From positions 434,001-498,000 of the forward strand of contig NZ_JACCBZ010000002.1 in assembly GCF_013408825.1 (NCBI RefSeq): a DNA stretch of 64,000 nt, read 5' to 3'. Origin of the DNA: Mucilaginibacter tundrae. Lineage in GTDB: Bacteria > Bacteroidota > Bacteroidia > Sphingobacteriales > Sphingobacteriaceae. Below are positions 9,287-17,077 of this stretch, piece by piece. Positions within the stretch are counted from its first letter, which is position 1; the number at the start of each line of letters is the position of its first letter. The notes under the pieces are model-generated. The model had not been told where the DNA came from. It worked only from the letters and a program-made list of their open reading frames with translations, and made no database searches. The position numbers were made by a program, and so were the translations under genes.

Positions 9287-10108
9287 TTATGCTACTTTTA
9301 AAGGTTGTGTTTTAAATTCTTTGAGGTTGAGAAAGAAGCCCCGGTTGAACAGCATCCCCTCACGGAATAATTGCCATAAGAGGGATGCGCCGATATTGGC
9401 CAATGCAGAATTGATAAATAAATCCTGTTTGGTGAGTGCTTCGGCAAGCGAACAGCTTGGTGTATTATCGGTGGTTTCGGAAGCGGATAAGAGTTCGCCA
9501 AACTCGTCCATTACCATAGGTAAAATTTCTACTGTACGGTATTGTTTGGATGCGGGTTGGCTAATTTTATCAATGGTGGACAGGATAACCTGACCAGTAT
9601 CTTTGCTGTTGCCAAAATCCATGTAATATAAAGGTTGGCTACGGTTATGGGTCATGGCCTTGTGGAGCGTTTTCAAAACGTGCGCAATGTCCTGTCTTGC
9701 CTGTACCGTATCAACGCAAGCGATGGTAATGGTCGCCCATGTACTTTCACCGCTACCACTATACTGTTTGTCGTATTTTTCGGGTACTGCTTTCCAGTTC
9801 GTGCCAAAAAAGCGGTTGATGCGGTTGATGAGTGCTACAGACTTATGCAAGCCAAGTTCGGCGGTGGTAAATAAAGTCCGTCCCAAATTCGCCCTGTTAA
9901 CGGTATCATCATCAAATACCCGCACCATAAGGCCGGGATGGTTCAACGCTACTAAGGCCTGGTTCATTCTTGCCAAAGCGGTCAGCACCTGACCGCCTGT
10001 ACCACCCGCACCGATTAAATTAACGGTAACGGGGTTATAGGGTTGTAATAATTCCTTGTTCACGATATGAACGGCTGTCCTTTTTTCGGTTAATGTTTTC
10101 TTTTTCAT
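9287..10108 (-). CDS. PRTRC system ThiF-family protein
   Basis: A 273-aa ThiF/MoeB/E1-like Rossmann protein. The nucleotide-binding segment VNLIGAGGTGGQVLTALARM is at about residues 28-47, and VFDDDTVNRANLGR at about 64-77, matching the ThiF pattern where an Asp binds ribose and an Arg contacts ATP. ThiF proteins adenylate the C-terminus of ubiquitin-like partners; the PRTRC substrate is not known. The start overlaps the end of protein B (ATGA-type), inside a seven-gene minus-strand operon that begins with ssb. No catalytic Cys of an E1 is obvious. Confidence 0.85.
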   Translation of the reverse strand: MKKKTLTEKRTAVHIVNKELLQPYNPVTVNLIGAGGTGGQVLTALARMNQALVALNHPGLMVRVFDDDTVNRANLGRTLFTTAELGLHKSVALINRINRFFGTNWKAVPEKYDKQYSGSGESTWATITIACVDTVQARQDIAHVLKTLHKAMTHNRSQPLYYMDFGNSKDTGQVILSTIDKISQPASKQYRTVEILPMVMDEFGELLSASETTDNTPSCSLAEALTKQDLFINSALANIGASLLWQLFREGMLFNRGFFLNLKEFKTQPLKVA

Positions 10109-10842
10109 CGGATTAGGTCTTTTAAAGTCCTGCCATTTTTGATGAGTTCGTCTTGCGGGAAATCACGGCCTGTTGCCTGTTCTTTCCATAGTTCCACGAT
10201 ACCAGTTTTACAATGACGGTGATTGCCGAGCGTGTGGGTGAAATAGCTGTTAAAAAAATAGCTTTCCCATTGCGCCATAAAATCCTCTAAACAGGTCTGC
10301 CTGTCGATATTGATGTTCACCGTACCCATACATACCCTGCCGTCTTGGGAAAGATTGAAAAAAGGTGCATAGTATAACGGGGTTTTGACGGTCGGTTTTG
10401 CTTTGCCTTTGATGGCAAAAACCTGTACGCTTTCTTTGGTGGCTTTCCACAACATAGCGGGTATCTTCGCTTTGCCCGATGGGATGCCTAAACTATCTGT
10501 AAAAAACAAGCTGACTTCCTGTGGCGGGGTATGCCAAACGGCGTAACCATTGTTTTGGGTGTTAACGTAGATTAATTTCGTTGGCAACACGCCTTTGCAT
10601 TGCAGGAAATTATTTTTGAGTTCCTGCGTGGCTTGCAATAATTCGCTTAGTGCTATCATTTCTTTGACAGATAATGGATGCGCATTAATGGGGTTGCCTT
10701 GCTTGCCAATGTCGTAGCTTTCTACATAAACTTCTGTCGGCTGACGCTCGTAGTTTTCGCTCTCCTGTTCCACCGACTGGTAAATCAGCAGGGCTTTGAC
10801 AGGCAGGTATTGTTGGTTAAAGGTCTGGCTCACGTTCTTCAT
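10105..10842 (-). CDS. PRTRC system protein B
   Basis: A 245-aa soluble protein matching PRTRC protein B in size, operon position and sequence character. It has an N-terminal segment LIYQSVEQESENYERQ, a central VWHTPPQEVSLFF region, and a C-terminal YYAPFFNLSQDGRVCMG stretch followed by DLIR. PRTRC stands for ParB-related, ThiF-related cassette; the molecular role of protein B is unknown. It overlaps protein F upstream by 26 bp and ThiF downstream by 4 bp, so the three are probably co-translated. Confidence 0.8.
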   Translation of the reverse strand: MKNVSQTFNQQYLPVKALLIYQSVEQESENYERQPTEVYVESYDIGKQGNPINAHPLSVKEMIALSELLQATQELKNNFLQCKGVLPTKLIYVNTQNNGYAVWHTPPQEVSLFFTDSLGIPSGKAKIPAMLWKATKESVQVFAIKGKAKPTVKTPLYYAPFFNLSQDGRVCMGTVNINIDRQTCLEDFMAQWESYFFNSYFTHTLGNHRHCKTGIVELWKEQATGRDFPQDELIKNGRTLKDLIR

Positions 10843-11980
10843 AATCGTAATCGCTTAATAATTTGCTTAGTTTGTTAATGAGGTCAAACAAGCGGCTCTC
10901 AAAATCAAAATCGGGTGTTGTATTTTCCGGCAGGTGGTCAAATAATTGCAGGTGCATGGGTTCGTCCATGTAGGCGATTTCCTGAAAATGACAATTCACC
11001 ATATCAAACAGGCACTCCGCCAAACAATCATCCCCGCTCCAGTAAAAGCTGATATACTGGTCGGCAGTAATACGATCCTCGTCAGACGGGTAGAGCAAAC
11101 CCGAATGGATATGGTCGAAGATGTTACGGTTGGGGTAAGACTGATATAGCTGTAAAAATTCAACCGCTACCAACTCCCAATCCAGTTCCCATGTGTCGGT
11201 GTGCCGGAAGTTCAGCACAGTTTGTTCAAAAGCTGCTAACCGTTCAGGTTTTTCGATTAACCGATGCAGTTTGATACCCGCATTTTTCAGGGTATAGATT
11301 TCATCCTGTTGTTTTTGCTTATAAGGTTCTTCGTCCTGTTCATCCTCTAACATCTGTTCGATATATTCGTATTCTGAAGCCAAATAACTGCCGGGGTCTG
11401 TAAAAAATGGAATGCCCACGACTTGGTGGAGATAAGCAAATATCCCTAACAGTAGTTCAGCAATGTGCTGCCCCTCGTTACTCTGCACCCAATGCCATAC
11501 CGGGCGGACAGGAATATAATAGAGGGTCATCCCCGTATCGAATTGCTGTAGCGTTGCCAGTGTTGCGTTATGCCTGTCGTCCTGTAAAAGAATACCTTTT
11601 AGTTTGCCATCCCTGCTTTTGAGCTGTTCGCAAATAGCCTGATAGGTATGGTAAATACTTTGCGGAAAATTACCGTTGACAGATTCGGGTATCACTAATT
11701 CATAATGTTTACAAAGGTTGGAAAGGGAGCATAAAAACTCCCTTTCTGCCCTGTCCCTGTTCCCGCTATACGCCCAAAACGGTTTAAACTGTTGGCTTAA
11801 AAAACCATTTCGGTTAACCCTGTCGGTGCGCTTCTTTGCGGGTTGCACTGTACCTCGTTTGCATCGGGCAGACGGTTTAACCTGTCGGTCAATGCGCCGA
11901 AGTGCTGTTGTAGTTTCCATGCTTCGCTTTCTTTCCTGATTTTGATTGTCCGTTCTTGTTGTTGCTTTTTCATGGCTCAT
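10817..11980 (-). CDS. PRTRC system protein F
   Basis: A 387-aa protein in the PRTRC F position, between proteins C and B. The first 50 residues are basic and low-complexity, and an internal Met at about residue 21 (METTTALRRIDRQ) is an alternative start. The middle has an EDEQDEEPYKQKQQDE acidic/polar stretch and the C-terminus is acidic. There is no signal peptide or membrane helix. The start overlaps the stop of protein C by 4 bp. The biochemical role is unknown. Confidence 0.78.
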   Translation of the reverse strand: MSHEKATTRTDNQNQERKRSMETTTALRRIDRQVKPSARCKRGTVQPAKKRTDRVNRNGFLSQQFKPFWAYSGNRDRAEREFLCSLSNLCKHYELVIPESVNGNFPQSIYHTYQAICEQLKSRDGKLKGILLQDDRHNATLATLQQFDTGMTLYYIPVRPVWHWVQSNEGQHIAELLLGIFAYLHQVVGIPFFTDPGSYLASEYEYIEQMLEDEQDEEPYKQKQQDEIYTLKNAGIKLHRLIEKPERLAAFEQTVLNFRHTDTWELDWELVAVEFLQLYQSYPNRNIFDHIHSGLLYPSDEDRITADQYISFYWSGDDCLAECLFDMVNCHFQEIAYMDEPMHLQLFDHLPENTTPDFDFESRLFDLINKLSKLLSDYDYEEREPDL

Positions 11981-12192
11981 CCCTTATGCCCCATCGTGCT
12001 TTCAAAGCGGTACTGTACCTCATCGTCCTTAATTTCGGGGCCGATTATTTTGGCATTGGTCAGGATGGGATAAGTGGCTGAATAAAAATTCTGCACATCG
12101 CTTGCGCTGAACTCTGCGCCGGGGTCTGCCAAACGGACTTCCTGCCCGTTTTCCTTGTGCAGGAACACCCTTGTTAATTCGTTGACTATCAT
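11977..12192 (-). CDS. PRTRC system protein C
   Basis: A 71-aa protein with the characteristic small-C layout: RVFLHKENGQEVRLADPG, then DVQNFYSATYPILTNAKI and GPEIKDDEVQYRFE. In PRTRC operons this small beta-rich protein sits next to the ThiF, B, E and F genes. A ubiquitin-like partner for ThiF is an attractive idea given its size, but the tail GHKG ends in a single Gly rather than the usual Gly-Gly, so that is only inference. Confidence 0.82.
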   Translation of the reverse strand: MIVNELTRVFLHKENGQEVRLADPGAEFSASDVQNFYSATYPILTNAKIIGPEIKDDEVQYRFESTMGHKG

Positions 12193-12209
12193 CGCTCAAA
12201 TGGTTAAGG

Positions 12210-12833
12210 TTAAACATCCTGTTGTAAACTCGCATACATTTCCTGCCTTTTCAGCAGGGCTTCGCCCTTTTTCCTGATTTCTTCTACCTTTTCAGGATAT
12301 TCTTCGGGGTCAGGCAGTTGGGCAATGGCTTCTGCATATTTCATCTGCCCGTTGAGCGTATTCACCCTTTGCATAGCCTCATCATACAGGCGTTGTTTGT
12401 CGGCAAGAATTTCGCTGTCGTCAGGTTGCTCCTCCGGCACTTCGTCCAAATCATCATCGTCAGGTTGTTCTTCCGGCTGTTGCGTAAACAGGTTGGTATT
12501 CGTTACGCTTTTAACCGTTTTATCCTTGCTATTATCTTTTTTACCTGCCTGCCCGGCTTTGTCCAGTTCCTTTTGATGGGCTTCCGCATTGGCAAATAGT
12601 TTTGACGTTTTTTTGACAGGTTCGCCTATTTGATTAAAAAACGCTTCATCCAGTTCCTGCGCAAGCCCTTTTAACAGCATTGGCGGAATGTTTTTACCAG
12701 TGGTGATTTTAGGATTGGTATTGGAAAGCAGCACCGATACGGTCAGCGTACCGCTTTCTTGCGGTTGGATAGTGATTTGCAGGGTGCCGTTAACGGCAAG
12801 TCCGGCTATTTGTTCAAAAAAGTTCGTTTTCAT
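12210..12833 (-). CDS. PRTRC system protein E
   Basis: A 207-aa protein. The N-terminal 85 residues form a conserved beta-rich domain (NFFEQIAGLAVNGTLQITI...). A Lys-rich linker follows, then acidic repeats at about residues 118-138 (EEQPDDDDLDEVPEEQPDD), then a coiled-coil-like C-terminus. Protein E usually opens the PRTRC gene set. It overlaps the upstream 78-aa gene by 20 bp. The acidic linker sits well with a role near DNA-binding proteins such as the SSB two genes upstream, but that is inference. Confidence 0.8.
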   Translation of the reverse strand: MKTNFFEQIAGLAVNGTLQITIQPQESGTLTVSVLLSNTNPKITTGKNIPPMLLKGLAQELDEAFFNQIGEPVKKTSKLFANAEAHQKELDKAGQAGKKDNSKDKTVKSVTNTNLFTQQPEEQPDDDDLDEVPEEQPDDSEILADKQRLYDEAMQRVNTLNGQMKYAEAIAQLPDPEEYPEKVEEIRKKGEALLKRQEMYASLQQDV

Positions 12834-13050
12834 AATGCTTTAATTTTGTTAGTGTCGTACCCTTTCCTTTTTCATAATGGGCGGTAAATCCACCTGTTTC
12901 GATGATGCCCCGGATGATATTTTCCGCTTCCCGTGACTTAAATGCATCGGGAGCGGTCATATCCAGTTCTGCCGTTCCCTCAAAGAACCGCAGGGTATTT
13001 GCCAGTACTTTGAGGGCTTTTCGTTCGGTCTTTCCCGCTAAATTGCTCAT
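12814..13050 (-). CDS. Small PRTRC-associated hypothetical protein, 78 aa
   Basis: A 78-aa soluble protein lying between ssb and PRTRC protein E, with 2 bp to ssb and an overlap with E, so clearly part of the operon. The visible features are an amphipathic helix (KTERKALKVLANTLRFFEG) and a C-terminal basic strand pair (FTAHYEKGKGTTLTKLKHYE). I do not recognise a family. Confidence 0.65.
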   Translation of the reverse strand: MSNLAGKTERKALKVLANTLRFFEGTAELDMTAPDAFKSREAENIIRGIIETGGFTAHYEKGKGTTLTKLKHYENELF

Positions 13051-13052
13051 AG

Positions 13053-13445
13053 TCAGTTAAAGCTTTGGCTTGGTTTGATGGCCTTGTTTTTATTACCTGC
13101 CTGTCCCGGTTTGCCTTGTTGTTTCCCGCCGTCATTTTTTGCCGATTTGCTTAACAGCGTGATTTCATTGGTGTGAAAGTTCAGGCTTGCCATCGGTTCA
13201 CCGTCACTGTTCACCCACGGCCTTGCGGTCATGTGTCCATAGAGTTGCACCAATAAACCTTTAGTCAGGTAAGGCGCTAAAGCATCGGTGCGCCAGTAAC
13301 CACAATCCACATAGGTGGTTTCTTCCTTTTTTTCGCCCCGCGATGTGTAACTGCGGTTAATCGCAATCCTGAAACTGGTTACATTTTTGTCGCCGTTTAC
13401 TGCTCTTACGGTAGCATCTGCTACCAATCTTCCTGTGATTTCCAT
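13053..13445 (-). CDS. ssb: Single-stranded DNA-binding protein
   Basis: A 130-aa OB-fold SSB. Its segments are MEITGRLVADATVRAV, VTSFRIAINRSYTSRG, TYVDCGYWR and LVQLYGHMTARPWVNSDGEP. The family usually carries an acidic C-terminal tip that recruits partner proteins. Here the tail is basic/Gln-rich and ends KPSQSFN, with no acidic tip. It is the first gene of the PRTRC operon and probably a plasmid/ICE-type SSB protecting single strands during transfer or replication, not the housekeeping copy. Confidence 0.88.
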   Translation of the reverse strand: MEITGRLVADATVRAVNGDKNVTSFRIAINRSYTSRGEKKEETTYVDCGYWRTDALAPYLTKGLLVQLYGHMTARPWVNSDGEPMASLNFHTNEITLLSKSAKNDGGKQQGKPGQAGNKNKAIKPSQSFN

Positions 13446-13969
13446 AACATTTTTAATTTTTTAATGAATAAGTTTTGTTCGTTGCTTCTTTCGCCCGTTT
13501 GCCTGTCATTGATATTTTTTAAAAGAAAAAGGGAAAAAAGAAAGCAAGTTTGAGAGCCCGCTCCAAGCCAAAAGGAAACGGAATAAGTGCCGGAGGCTGA
13601 AAACGCGAGGGACGAGCATTTTCATTATGCCGTAGTCTTTTTGCCCCTCCAAAGACAAAAACGGGATCGACCTTAGCTGCCCTTTTTACCCGTTTCGCTT
13701 AAAAAATCACCAACAAAAAAAATCCGCACCAGGGATTGTACCGGATATCCTTTTCGGCAGGAAAAGATTGAAGGATAAAGCCCGGCCCGCAGGGAGGTGC
13801 CCGACGCGGTTTACAGGAAATAGCTAACGCATCGCTTTATTTTTAAAAGAATTTATGGATAGTTTCAAGGTCTAAGCAAGAGGGATTGCCCATGAAGTAA
13901 AACCTGATCGTCGTATTATGGAAGGATATAAATTACGTATTACTATCTGGCCGGCAACTGAAACAAATT
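13446..13969. other. 524-bp intergenic gap upstream of ssb
   Basis: This gap separates the divergent ssb operon (minus) and the 13982 gene (plus). It contains A-rich and GC-rich blocks and several short palindromes. I see no reading frame with coding character, no tRNA and no clear minus-strand TAnnTTTG element for ssb. Confidence 0.4.
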
Positions 13970-13977
13970 TATCTTTG
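13970..13977 (+). promoter_or_regulatory. Bacteroidota -7 promoter element TATCTTTG
   Basis: TATCTTTG fits the TAnnTTTG -7 consensus of the Bacteroidota primary sigma factor. The 15 bases around it (TTTATCTTTGCCGGA, 13968-13982) are identical to those at 42911-42925. The ATG at 13982 lies only 5 bp after the element, so the message would be leaderless or use a later start. Confidence 0.55.
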
Positions 13978-13981
13978 CCGG

Positions 13982-14236
13982 ATGATAAATAATTTCACGA
14001 TAGATTTTGAAGGGGCAGCGTTTGAATTTTTAACGATGAACGCCACCCGACTGCACCTTTTCCAGGTCTATGTAAAGCACGAAGGTCAAAGAAAGCGTTT
14101 TCATATGCAGGTGAATGACCAGGGCACTTTTTATATCACGGATAAATTATCCTGCCCGGAAATTTATCTTAGCCTCGAAAGTACGCTAAGCGACGCCATC
14201 CTGAAACTTGGAGAGACAAAACCGACAAAAATTTAG
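13982..14236 (+). CDS. Hypothetical protein, 84 aa
   Basis: A small soluble protein with alternating strand-like segments (FTIDFEGAAFEFLT, LHLFQVYVKHEG, KRFHMQVNDQGTFYIT). The family is not recognised. The ATG sits where transcription should begin if the TATCTTTG box at 13970 is used, so either the mRNA is leaderless or Met19 (MNATRLHLF) is the true start. It is the first of a plus-strand series leading to the SRAP and polymerase genes. Confidence 0.55.
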   Translation: MINNFTIDFEGAAFEFLTMNATRLHLFQVYVKHEGQRKRFHMQVNDQGTFYITDKLSCPEIYLSLESTLSDAILKLGETKPTKI

Positions 14237-14379
14237 CATCAACCGCCACTATCTGCAGTTCTATCGATACACCTATTTGAACGTTGGAATGATCGGCCAT
14301 TCACCTACATAGCGGCGGTTAACCGGATCGCTCATAAGCGCTAAAAAAACAGTTATATTTTTATTAATTTTAACATATA

Positions 14380-14637
14380 ATGGAGCTTGGCGACCGATTT
14401 GAGATTAAGCTACCTGACCTGACCATGCAGGTGGGTTATCATATCATTAATAATGATGAAGTATTCCATGTTGTGTTTTCAGATGGCCGTCCTGAACTGG
14501 TTTTACATGAAGCGTTGTCCGGGGGGCTGCCGTTCTGGACATCGATACCGGAGGCCAAGCACCGTTTAAAAGAGGTGGCGTATTTTGGTGCAAGAATTGC
14601 GGAGCATTTAAAAAATAAAAGCTATGTGTTACTATAA
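14380..14637 (+). CDS. Hypothetical protein, 85 aa, coupled to SRAP gene
   Basis: A small soluble protein with no recognised domain; about half of it is beta-type (RFEIKLPDLTMQVGYHII, VFHVVFSDGRPELVLHE). Its last 14 bp overlap the start of the SRAP gene, which indicates co-translation. A small gene of this type just upstream of a repair gene may be a partner of SRAP, but nothing in the sequence proves it. Confidence 0.6.
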   Translation: MELGDRFEIKLPDLTMQVGYHIINNDEVFHVVFSDGRPELVLHEALSGGLPFWTSIPEAKHRLKEVAYFGARIAEHLKNKSYVLL

Positions 14638-15445
14638 CGGGCAAAAGGTATCAAGGGCAGAATTTATCAAACTGCTGCAACTGGAGAAAGCGGTAAAGAA
14701 TTATGATTTTTTAAACCGTGCGGTACATAATGGATTTGCTTACAGCCCGGTTGCCGTACTTAAAAGGGACGCAACGGAAACAAATTTCGATATCGTACAA
14801 ATGGAATGGGGGTTCCTGCCGCCTTACTTAAAGAACCGTGAAAAGGTAGCCCAATTCAGAAATGGTTATAAAGATGAGCAGGGTAAATGGCACATTGGTT
14901 ACACCACCCTGAATGCGAAAGCCGAAAATTTATTTACCAATGAAAAAGGCAATCCTTCTATCTATGCCGATGCGTCAAGAAAGCACCGGTGCCTGGTTTT
15001 ATCTACAGGTTTTTACGAATGGCGGCATGTATTCCCGCTGAATAAAAAGACGGGACAACCACTTAAAACATCAATCAAATATCCCTACTATATATCCGTG
15101 AAAGATCATGAATATTTCTACATGGCGGGGATCTGGCAGGAATGGACAGATAAAGATACGGGCGAAACTGTGGAAACATTGGCCATTACTACAGCAGAAG
15201 CAAATCCATTGATGCAACAGGTACACAATTCAAAAAAGCGAATGCCAACGATCCTCAACGATGAATTGGCTTACGAATGGATGTTCGGTGACCTGAGCGA
15301 TGAGCGGATAACGGAGATCGCCCTATCTCAATTTCCTGCAAAACAGATGGATGCCTGTACTATTGCCAAAGAATTCCTGGCGACCTTGGAGCCTTCAACG
15401 CCGTTTGAGTATGAAGATTTGCCAGCTTTGGAATACGCTATATAA
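14624..15445 (+). CDS. SRAP family protein (YedK/HMCES-like abasic-site sensor)
   Basis: A 273-aa SOS-response-associated peptidase family protein. The catalytic Cys2 directly follows the initiator Met (MCYYNG). LNAKAE (N97, E101), GFYEWR (E132) and the HNSKKRMPTIL segment (His near 198) complete the active site. Known SRAP proteins form a thiazolidine crosslink through Cys2 to abasic sites in single-stranded DNA, which protects replication. The gene sits just before a Y-family polymerase and a DnaE-like polymerase, which supports a damage-tolerance role. Cys2 is only exposed if the ATG at 14624 is used, which fixes the start. Confidence 0.9.
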   Translation: MCYYNGQKVSRAEFIKLLQLEKAVKNYDFLNRAVHNGFAYSPVAVLKRDATETNFDIVQMEWGFLPPYLKNREKVAQFRNGYKDEQGKWHIGYTTLNAKAENLFTNEKGNPSIYADASRKHRCLVLSTGFYEWRHVFPLNKKTGQPLKTSIKYPYYISVKDHEYFYMAGIWQEWTDKDTGETVETLAITTAEANPLMQQVHNSKKRMPTILNDELAYEWMFGDLSDERITEIALSQFPAKQMDACTIAKEFLATLEPSTPFEYEDLPALEYAI

Positions 15446-15555
15446 TTATGAGGACCAAATAATAATTGATTTTGTTGCAGATCCGAAATTCTGGAATATT
15501 TCTTTGATCCCGTTTACACCTATTCGCCCGGTCTTGACAAAACGATTTTTCATAG

Positions 15556-15798
15556 TTATAAATGATACGATTCGATCTGGTCGATGATTTGGTGTATAGT
15601 TTCATCATCCAGTCCGCCAGGATTTTTACAGGATCGGAAGGTGTCGTCTTCCGGTTCGAGACTTAGTATTGATTTTCCCGCAAGGAAGACTTCAAATTTG
15701 CATTGGCCATCCTCAGATTTTTCATAATCTTTAACCATATAAGTTCGCAAGTCCTCGCCATGTCCTAAGCTTATCTCAAAAAAGTTTTCCGCTTCCAT
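15556..15798 (-). CDS. Hypothetical protein, 80 aa
   Basis: A small acidic protein (MEAENFFEISLGHGEDLR..., ending IDQIESYHL) on the minus strand, divergent from the polymerase gene. It contains one segment KFEVFLAGKSILSLEPEDD with strand-like hydrophobic alternation. The family is not recognised. Similar small acidic proteins with no domain are common in Bacteroidota mobile regions. Confidence 0.55.
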   Translation of the reverse strand: MEAENFFEISLGHGEDLRTYMVKDYEKSEDGQCKFEVFLAGKSILSLEPEDDTFRSCKNPGGLDDETIHQIIDQIESYHL

Positions 15799-15866
15799 AG
15801 TTCTAATTTACTGATTAACAAGTAAACAAAACAATTGTGAAAATAATTTTGTAATTCCATTGCAAA

Positions 15867-15892
15867 ATGCTAATATTTTTAGCATAATTTTG
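15867..15892 (+). promoter_or_regulatory. Promoter with overlapping operator-like palindrome before the polymerase genes
   Basis: TAATTTTG at 15885-15892 is a good TAnnTTTG -7 box, ending 23 bp before the polymerase ATG at 15916. The inverted repeat ATGCTAA-TATTT-TTAGCAT (15867-15885) fills the spacer and shares its last base with the box. A protein bound there would block transcription, so it is a candidate damage-response operator. A second TAATTTTG lies at 15844-15851. Confidence 0.55.
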
Positions 15893-15915
15893 TAGCCCTC
15901 AATTTGACGTAGAAA

Positions 15916-17073
15916 ATGGAAACCAACCGACACATCATCCACATGGATCAGGATGCTTTTTTTGTATCGGTAGAGGTACGGAAAGACCCGAGATTAATAG
16001 GCAAGCCTGTCATTATCGGCAGCCCTTCAGACCGTGGCGTAGTGGCCTCGTGCAGTTATGAAGCCCGAAAGTTTGGCGTTTACTCCGCCATGTCGTCCCG
16101 GATGGCCAAACTGTTGTGCCCCCATGGAATATGGATCAGGGGGAACATGGATGAATATTCTAAAGCTTCCCACGAGATCACCGATATTTTAAGGGAAAGG
16201 GTGCCACTTATTGAAAAGGCCAGTATCGACGAACATTATATCGATATGACGGGTATGGACCGTTTTCATGGGACTTTAAAATATGCCCATGAATTGAAGC
16301 AAAAGGTGATCCATGAAACCGGTTTGCCAATCTCGTTCGGCCTTTCCGTCAACAAAACCGTTTCCAAAATGGCGACCAATGAATGTAAACCCGATGGTGA
16401 GCTGAACATTGAGCAGACGGGGGTACAGCCTTTTTTAAACCCGCTGTCCATTCGCAAAATACCGGGGCTTGGTGAAAAAACATTTATCAAGTTAAGCGAT
16501 ATGGGTATCAAGCGTATTCATGCGCTGACCCTGGTACACCCGGATTATATGAAAAGTATATTGGGTAAAAACGGTTTATGGCTGCTCCAAAAAGCCAAAG
16601 GGATTGACCATTCGCCCGTCGTCCCTTACCAGGAACAAAAGAGTATTGGTACGCAATGCACCTTTAAAGCCGACAGCATCGATGTGGAAACGATTAATCA
16701 CCTGCTGACCTCGATGGTGATGGACCTCGCTTTTGAACTGCGGCAAAAGCAAAAGCTATGTGCCTGTATTACCGTCACCATTCGCTATTCGACATTTGAA
16801 GATGTAACCAAACAAGCTACCATTCCTTATAGCTCGCTGGATGGCGTATTGATAAAAAAAACAAAGGAACTCTTTAAGGAACTTTACCAAAAACGGGTTT
16901 TACTGCGTTTGGTGGGTGTCAGGTTATCTAATCTGGTAAATGGCTTTGAACAGATCGACCTTTATACAGAATCAGAAGAACAATACAGTCTTTGCCAGGC
17001 ACTGGATAAGATCAGGCGACGTTTTGGCCCGCAGGCAATCAAACTGGCATCCGGTATTGACTTAAATCTTTAA
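15916..17073 (+). CDS. dinB: DNA polymerase IV-like Y-family polymerase
   Basis: A 385-aa translesion polymerase. The metal-binding residues are Asp11 (HMDQDAFF) and Asp105-Glu106 (SIDEHYID). The fingers segment is GVVASCSYEARKFGVYSAM, the helix-hairpin-helix is IRKIPGLGEKTFIKLSDMGI (about residues 180-200), and the little-finger domain is at about 245-345. There is no clear C-terminal clamp-binding peptide. The DnaE-like gene follows after 4 bp. This pairing of a Y-family polymerase with a DnaE homologue recalls ImuB-DnaE2 mutagenesis cassettes, but this protein keeps its catalytic acids and so should be active. Confidence 0.92.
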   Translation: METNRHIIHMDQDAFFVSVEVRKDPRLIGKPVIIGSPSDRGVVASCSYEARKFGVYSAMSSRMAKLLCPHGIWIRGNMDEYSKASHEITDILRERVPLIEKASIDEHYIDMTGMDRFHGTLKYAHELKQKVIHETGLPISFGLSVNKTVSKMATNECKPDGELNIEQTGVQPFLNPLSIRKIPGLGEKTFIKLSDMGIKRIHALTLVHPDYMKSILGKNGLWLLQKAKGIDHSPVVPYQEQKSIGTQCTFKADSIDVETINHLLTSMVMDLAFELRQKQKLCACITVTIRYSTFEDVTKQATIPYSSLDGVLIKKTKELFKELYQKRVLLRLVGVRLSNLVNGFEQIDLYTESEEQYSLCQALDKIRRRFGPQAIKLASGIDLNL

Positions 17074-17077
17074 TGTC

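Noticed and set aside
15351..15587. Plus-strand frame overlapping the end of the SRAP gene
   Set aside because: It is read in another frame over an established gene, and its remaining part is not protein-like.
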